Notes under the pieces: generated by a model
Told to the model about the DNA's origin: nothing
The model's input: the letters and a program-made list of their open reading frames with translations, nothing else
Database searches by the model: none
Part shown: one piece after another, positions 14,455 through 18,368 of the stretch
Numbering within the stretch: the first letter of the stretch is position 1
How the letters are laid out: each line of letters opens with the position of its first letter
Assembly (NCBI GenBank): GCA_011390435.1
Contig: JAABSK010000030.1
Span: 1-18,368, forward strand
Reading direction: 5' to 3'
DNA length: 18,368 bases
DNA from: Desulfobacteraceae bacterium
GTDB taxonomy: Bacteria > Desulfobacterota > Desulfobacteria > Desulfobacterales > Desulfobacteraceae
Program-made: the position numbers and the translations under genes

Positions 14455-15290
14455 AGGATTCCTGAATACCCGACAAAACTGGCCCCGGCAGATTTGTCGA
14501 AACTGGTGGCGTAATCAAGCACGACCGCGCGGGTTGCGCCACTGGTTTTGCAGGCTGCCGCAGCAGCGGCAGCAGCGCCGGGGCAGCACATACTGCTGCG
14601 CTCAAGCCCGTTTGCAATGATCCCGGCTTCATCCATCGCCACCATGGCGTTGATGGCGTTGCCGTCATTCTCATTTTTCACCCATCTTACCGCTGCCGTT
14701 CCGGTTCCGGCGCAGGTCAGCCCGAAATCCGGGCCATAATGGGTCATGTCGGTGGAGCCGATCACCCGGATGGTTCTGCCAAGTGCTGCAGCACTAACGG
14801 CTGCCTGTTTTCCAATGGCCATGGCAGCATCAGTGGGCGGCACCGCACACATCACGATTCGGGCATTTGGGAAAAAATATTTGATAAACGGCAGCTGCAG
14901 CTCAAAGGTGTTCTCGTCTGGAAATCCAGCAGCGTTTTTTTTCTGAATACCGCAGGCGTCACAGATCTGTTCTGCCAGATCCGTGTCTGACGCAATCTCT
15001 CCCAACGGGGTGTCCACACTGCCATGAACCAGCATGAACGGTGATGCATCAGGATGCATATGGCCGCCGAACAGAACAATGGTGTCCACAGGCGGCGCTG
15101 ATGCCAGTGCTGCGATCACCCGGCAGGCAATGGCACCTGAAAAATACCACCCGGCATGGGGAACGATGCCGCCTGCAAACCGGCCGGCCGGTAATGGTTT
15201 TTCCGCCAGGAACCGGTCAATCTGCTCCTGACACGCTTTTTTTCCCACAGGGTACCATGATCCGGCAAATGCCATTTTCTTTTTCATCAT
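14439..15290 (-). CDS. amrB: MEMO-family protein, AmmeMemoRadiSam system protein B
   Basis: A 283-residue member of the MEMO1 family, related to extradiol dioxygenase-like LigB folds. The metal/active-site set of human MEMO1 seems conserved: His45 in VPHAGWYFSG, His77 in GGHMHP, His184 in GSTDMTHYG and Cys235/Cys236 in SSMCCPG. NTFELQLPFI (127-136) is another family block. In prokaryotes this protein is AmrB of the AmmeMemoRadiSam system with AmrA and the radical-SAM AmrS; neither partner is in the window, and the function is still unclear. An eight-alanine run (239-246) follows the Cys pair. A GTG at 15299 gives three more residues and overlaps the hypB stop (GTGA), but the ATG at 15290 has GGAGG 8 nt upstream and is preferred (15287 is also possible). 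It is the last gene of the queA-tgt-hypAB transcript. Confidence 0.88.
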   Translation of the reverse strand: MMKKKMAFAGSWYPVGKKACQEQIDRFLAEKPLPAGRFAGGIVPHAGWYFSGAIACRVIAALASAPPVDTIVLFGGHMHPDASPFMLVHGSVDTPLGEIASDTDLAEQICDACGIQKKNAAGFPDENTFELQLPFIKYFFPNARIVMCAVPPTDAAMAIGKQAAVSAAALGRTIRVIGSTDMTHYGPDFGLTCAGTGTAAVRWVKNENDGNAINAMVAMDEAGIIANGLERSSMCCPGAAAAAAAACKTSGATRAVVLDYATSFDKSAGASFVGYSGILYAAA

Positions 15291-15293
15291 ACA

Positions 15294-15303
15294 GATCACC
15301 TCC
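15294..15303 (-). promoter_or_regulatory. Full-length Shine-Dalgarno of amrB spanning the hypB stop
   Basis: The minus strand reads GGAGGTGATC, ten bases complementary to the usual 3' end of 16S rRNA. It overlaps the TGA of hypB (15296-15298) and stands 8 nt (from GGAGG) before the amrB ATG at 15290. Its position decides the start against the GTG at 15299, which lies inside it. It would allow terminating hypB ribosomes to reinitiate on amrB. Confidence 0.75.
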
Positions 15304-15964
15304 CGGTTTTTTCAAACACCTTGATCCTGATCCACTCAATCCATGGGTCAAACCCGGCTCCGGTTTTTGCGGACAGCTCAAAAACCGGCAGCTGCGGGTG
15401 GACGGTTTTCATGTTCTCCACTGCCAGGGGAGCATCAAAATCCAGATAAGGCAGCAGATCGATCTTGTTTAAAATAGCGGCATCTGCCACCCTGAACATC
15501 AGGGGATATTTCAATGGTTTGTCTTCCCCTTCAGTCACGCTCAGCACCACCACCCGGACATCCTCGCCAATGTCAAATTCCGCAGGACATACCAGATTGC
15601 CGATGTTTTCAACGATTAAAAGATCCAGATCCTGACAATCCAGTGTCTGGGCTGAATTCAATATCAGGCTCGCTCCCAGGTGGCAGTCTCCGCCGAACTG
15701 ATCGGTATTGATCTGAGTCACCTTGACGCCGGTGACTGCCAGACGGTCGGCATCATTGCTGGTACAGATATCCCCGACAATCACTCCCACCCGGAGCGCA
15801 GGCATCAGTTTTGTCAGGGTTTTGCACAGGGTCTGGGTTTTGCCGGAGCCAGGTGAAGACATCATGTTCATCACAAAAACGTTTTGATCGTTAAAATACT
15901 GCCGGTTCTTCTGGGCCTGGGTTTCATTGGCCTCCAGCACCCGTTTTTGAATCTTGATTTCCAT
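15296..15964 (-). CDS. hypB: Hydrogenase nickel incorporation GTPase HypB
   Basis: HypB is a SIMIBI-class GTPase that works with HypA to insert nickel into [NiFe]-hydrogenase large subunits. In 222 residues: P-loop SSPGSGKT (36-43), VGDICTSND (63-71), the metal-site CH pair Cys94-His95 in GGDCHLGA, Cys126 in NIGNLVCPAEFD, and NKIDLLPY (166-173) for guanine recognition. The His-rich nickel-storage N-terminus found in some HypB is absent, and so is the N-terminal CxxCGC nickel site of E. coli HypB. It follows hypA by 59 nt. No hydrogenase structural gene is present in the window. Confidence 0.96.
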   Translation of the reverse strand: MEIKIQKRVLEANETQAQKNRQYFNDQNVFVMNMMSSPGSGKTQTLCKTLTKLMPALRVGVIVGDICTSNDADRLAVTGVKVTQINTDQFGGDCHLGASLILNSAQTLDCQDLDLLIVENIGNLVCPAEFDIGEDVRVVVLSVTEGEDKPLKYPLMFRVADAAILNKIDLLPYLDFDAPLAVENMKTVHPQLPVFELSAKTGAGFDPWIEWIRIKVFEKTGR

Positions 15965-16023
15965 TTTTTCTTCGCCTTTATGGTTACGTGTTCAAAAAAT
16001 GCGACGCTGCGCTGTCACCACAA

Positions 16024-16371
16024 TTATTGAGCCAGCTCAAGCGAGGTGATCTCGATCTCGCGGCCGCTGATCATTTTCACCTCTGCCACTTTGCAGTCCG
16101 GACACCTGAATTCAGGCCCGGCCACCTCCCACCGGGCGTTACAGGAAAGACACTGCACCGTCACTGGAACGGTTTCAATCTCCAGCACAGCGCCTTCCAG
16201 AGGGGTGTCTTTGGCGATCACCTCAAAACAGAAGGTCAGGCTGTGTGCCACCACTGCTGACAGTTTTCCGATTTTCAGGTTCAGTTTTTCAACCCGCGGG
16301 TTCTCAATCTCTGGTGGAATTGCATCCAGAGCGATCTGAACCAGTTGTTCGGCAATGCCCATCTCATGCAT
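16024..16371 (-). CDS. hypA: Hydrogenase nickel chaperone HypA
   Basis: HypA binds nickel through its N-terminal MHE and zinc through a four-Cys loop, and passes nickel on with HypB. The protein (115 residues) starts MHEMGIAEQLV, has the middle block VEKLNLKIGKLSAVVAHSLTFCFEVI, and the zinc motifs CLSC and CPDC spaced 12 residues apart. An extra ATG one codon upstream (16374) would put a Met before MHE and disturb the nickel site. AGGAGG (16377-16382) is 5 nt before the second ATG and only 2 nt before the first, so 16371 is preferred. It follows tgt by 35 nt. Confidence 0.96.
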   Translation of the reverse strand: MHEMGIAEQLVQIALDAIPPEIENPRVEKLNLKIGKLSAVVAHSLTFCFEVIAKDTPLEGAVLEIETVPVTVQCLSCNARWEVAGPEFRCPDCKVAEVKMISGREIEITSLELAQ

Positions 16372-16406
16372 CATCTCCTCCTGTTTTCCAAGGTTCGTCT
16401 CTTCTG

Positions 16407-18368
<1,962 letters not shown>

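Noticed and set aside
14555..14580. GCN-rich stretch as a microsatellite or mobile repeat
   Set aside because: Mixed alanine codons within the amrB frame; no repeat unit is conserved exactly.

Overview
The window looks like chromosomal core DNA of a dissimilatory sulfate-reducing bacterium, most likely a Desulfobacteraceae member (Desulfotignum/Desulfobacter-like). The main evidence is the start of a Sat protein of the dissimilatory ATP-sulfurylase type at the left edge. A rpiB-glyA-dCMP deaminase-nrdR-rib-nusB gene string, common in Deltaproteobacteria/Desulfobacterota, agrees with this. The genus is inference. I see no tRNA, rRNA, CRISPR array, insertion sequence or phage gene.

Layout from left to right. 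(1) 1-537, minus: 5' part of sat, with codon use suggesting strong expression, its own promoter and a structured leader. (2) 662-2874, minus: an AsmA-like membrane-anchored protein, an exported DUF1573-type protein and a HAD phosphatase. The DUF1573 gene appears as two ORFs separated by one in-frame TGA. The TGA sits exactly at the first Cys of the family's C-G-C motif, so I annotate it as one selenoprotein gene; this is the best lead in the window. (3) 2904-12868, minus: a tightly packed 12-gene run, rpmF-acpP-rpiB-glyA-dCMP deaminase-nrdR-ribD-ribE-ribBA-ribH-nusB-MBL hydrolase, ending in a pabB-pabC fusion. It covers translation, fatty-acid carrier, one-carbon/folate, dNTP control and the complete riboflavin pathway from GTP and ribulose-5-phosphate except the phosphatase step. 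No FMN riboswitch is visible. (4) 13051-14454, plus: gltX, divergent from rpmF. (5) 14439-18368, minus: queA (5' end outside the window)-tgt-hypA-hypB-amrB. This joins queuosine tRNA modification to hydrogenase nickel insertion and to a MEMO/AmmeMemoRadiSam B protein. The amrB and gltX ends overlap tail to tail by 16 bp.

Functional links. RibBA uses GTP and ribulose-5-phosphate (RpiB interconverts ribulose-5-phosphate and ribose-5-phosphate). RibD, RibH and RibE then complete riboflavin. GlyA loads tetrahydrofolate, whose p-aminobenzoate moiety is made by the PabB-PabC fusion. The dCMP deaminase and NrdR both concern deoxynucleotide supply. QueA and Tgt are successive late steps of queuosine formation, and HypA and HypB together deliver nickel to [NiFe]-hydrogenase. 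Gene packing is dense: the longest non-coding stretches are 538-661 and 12869-13050, both holding promoters, and no gene-free stretch reaches 300 bases.
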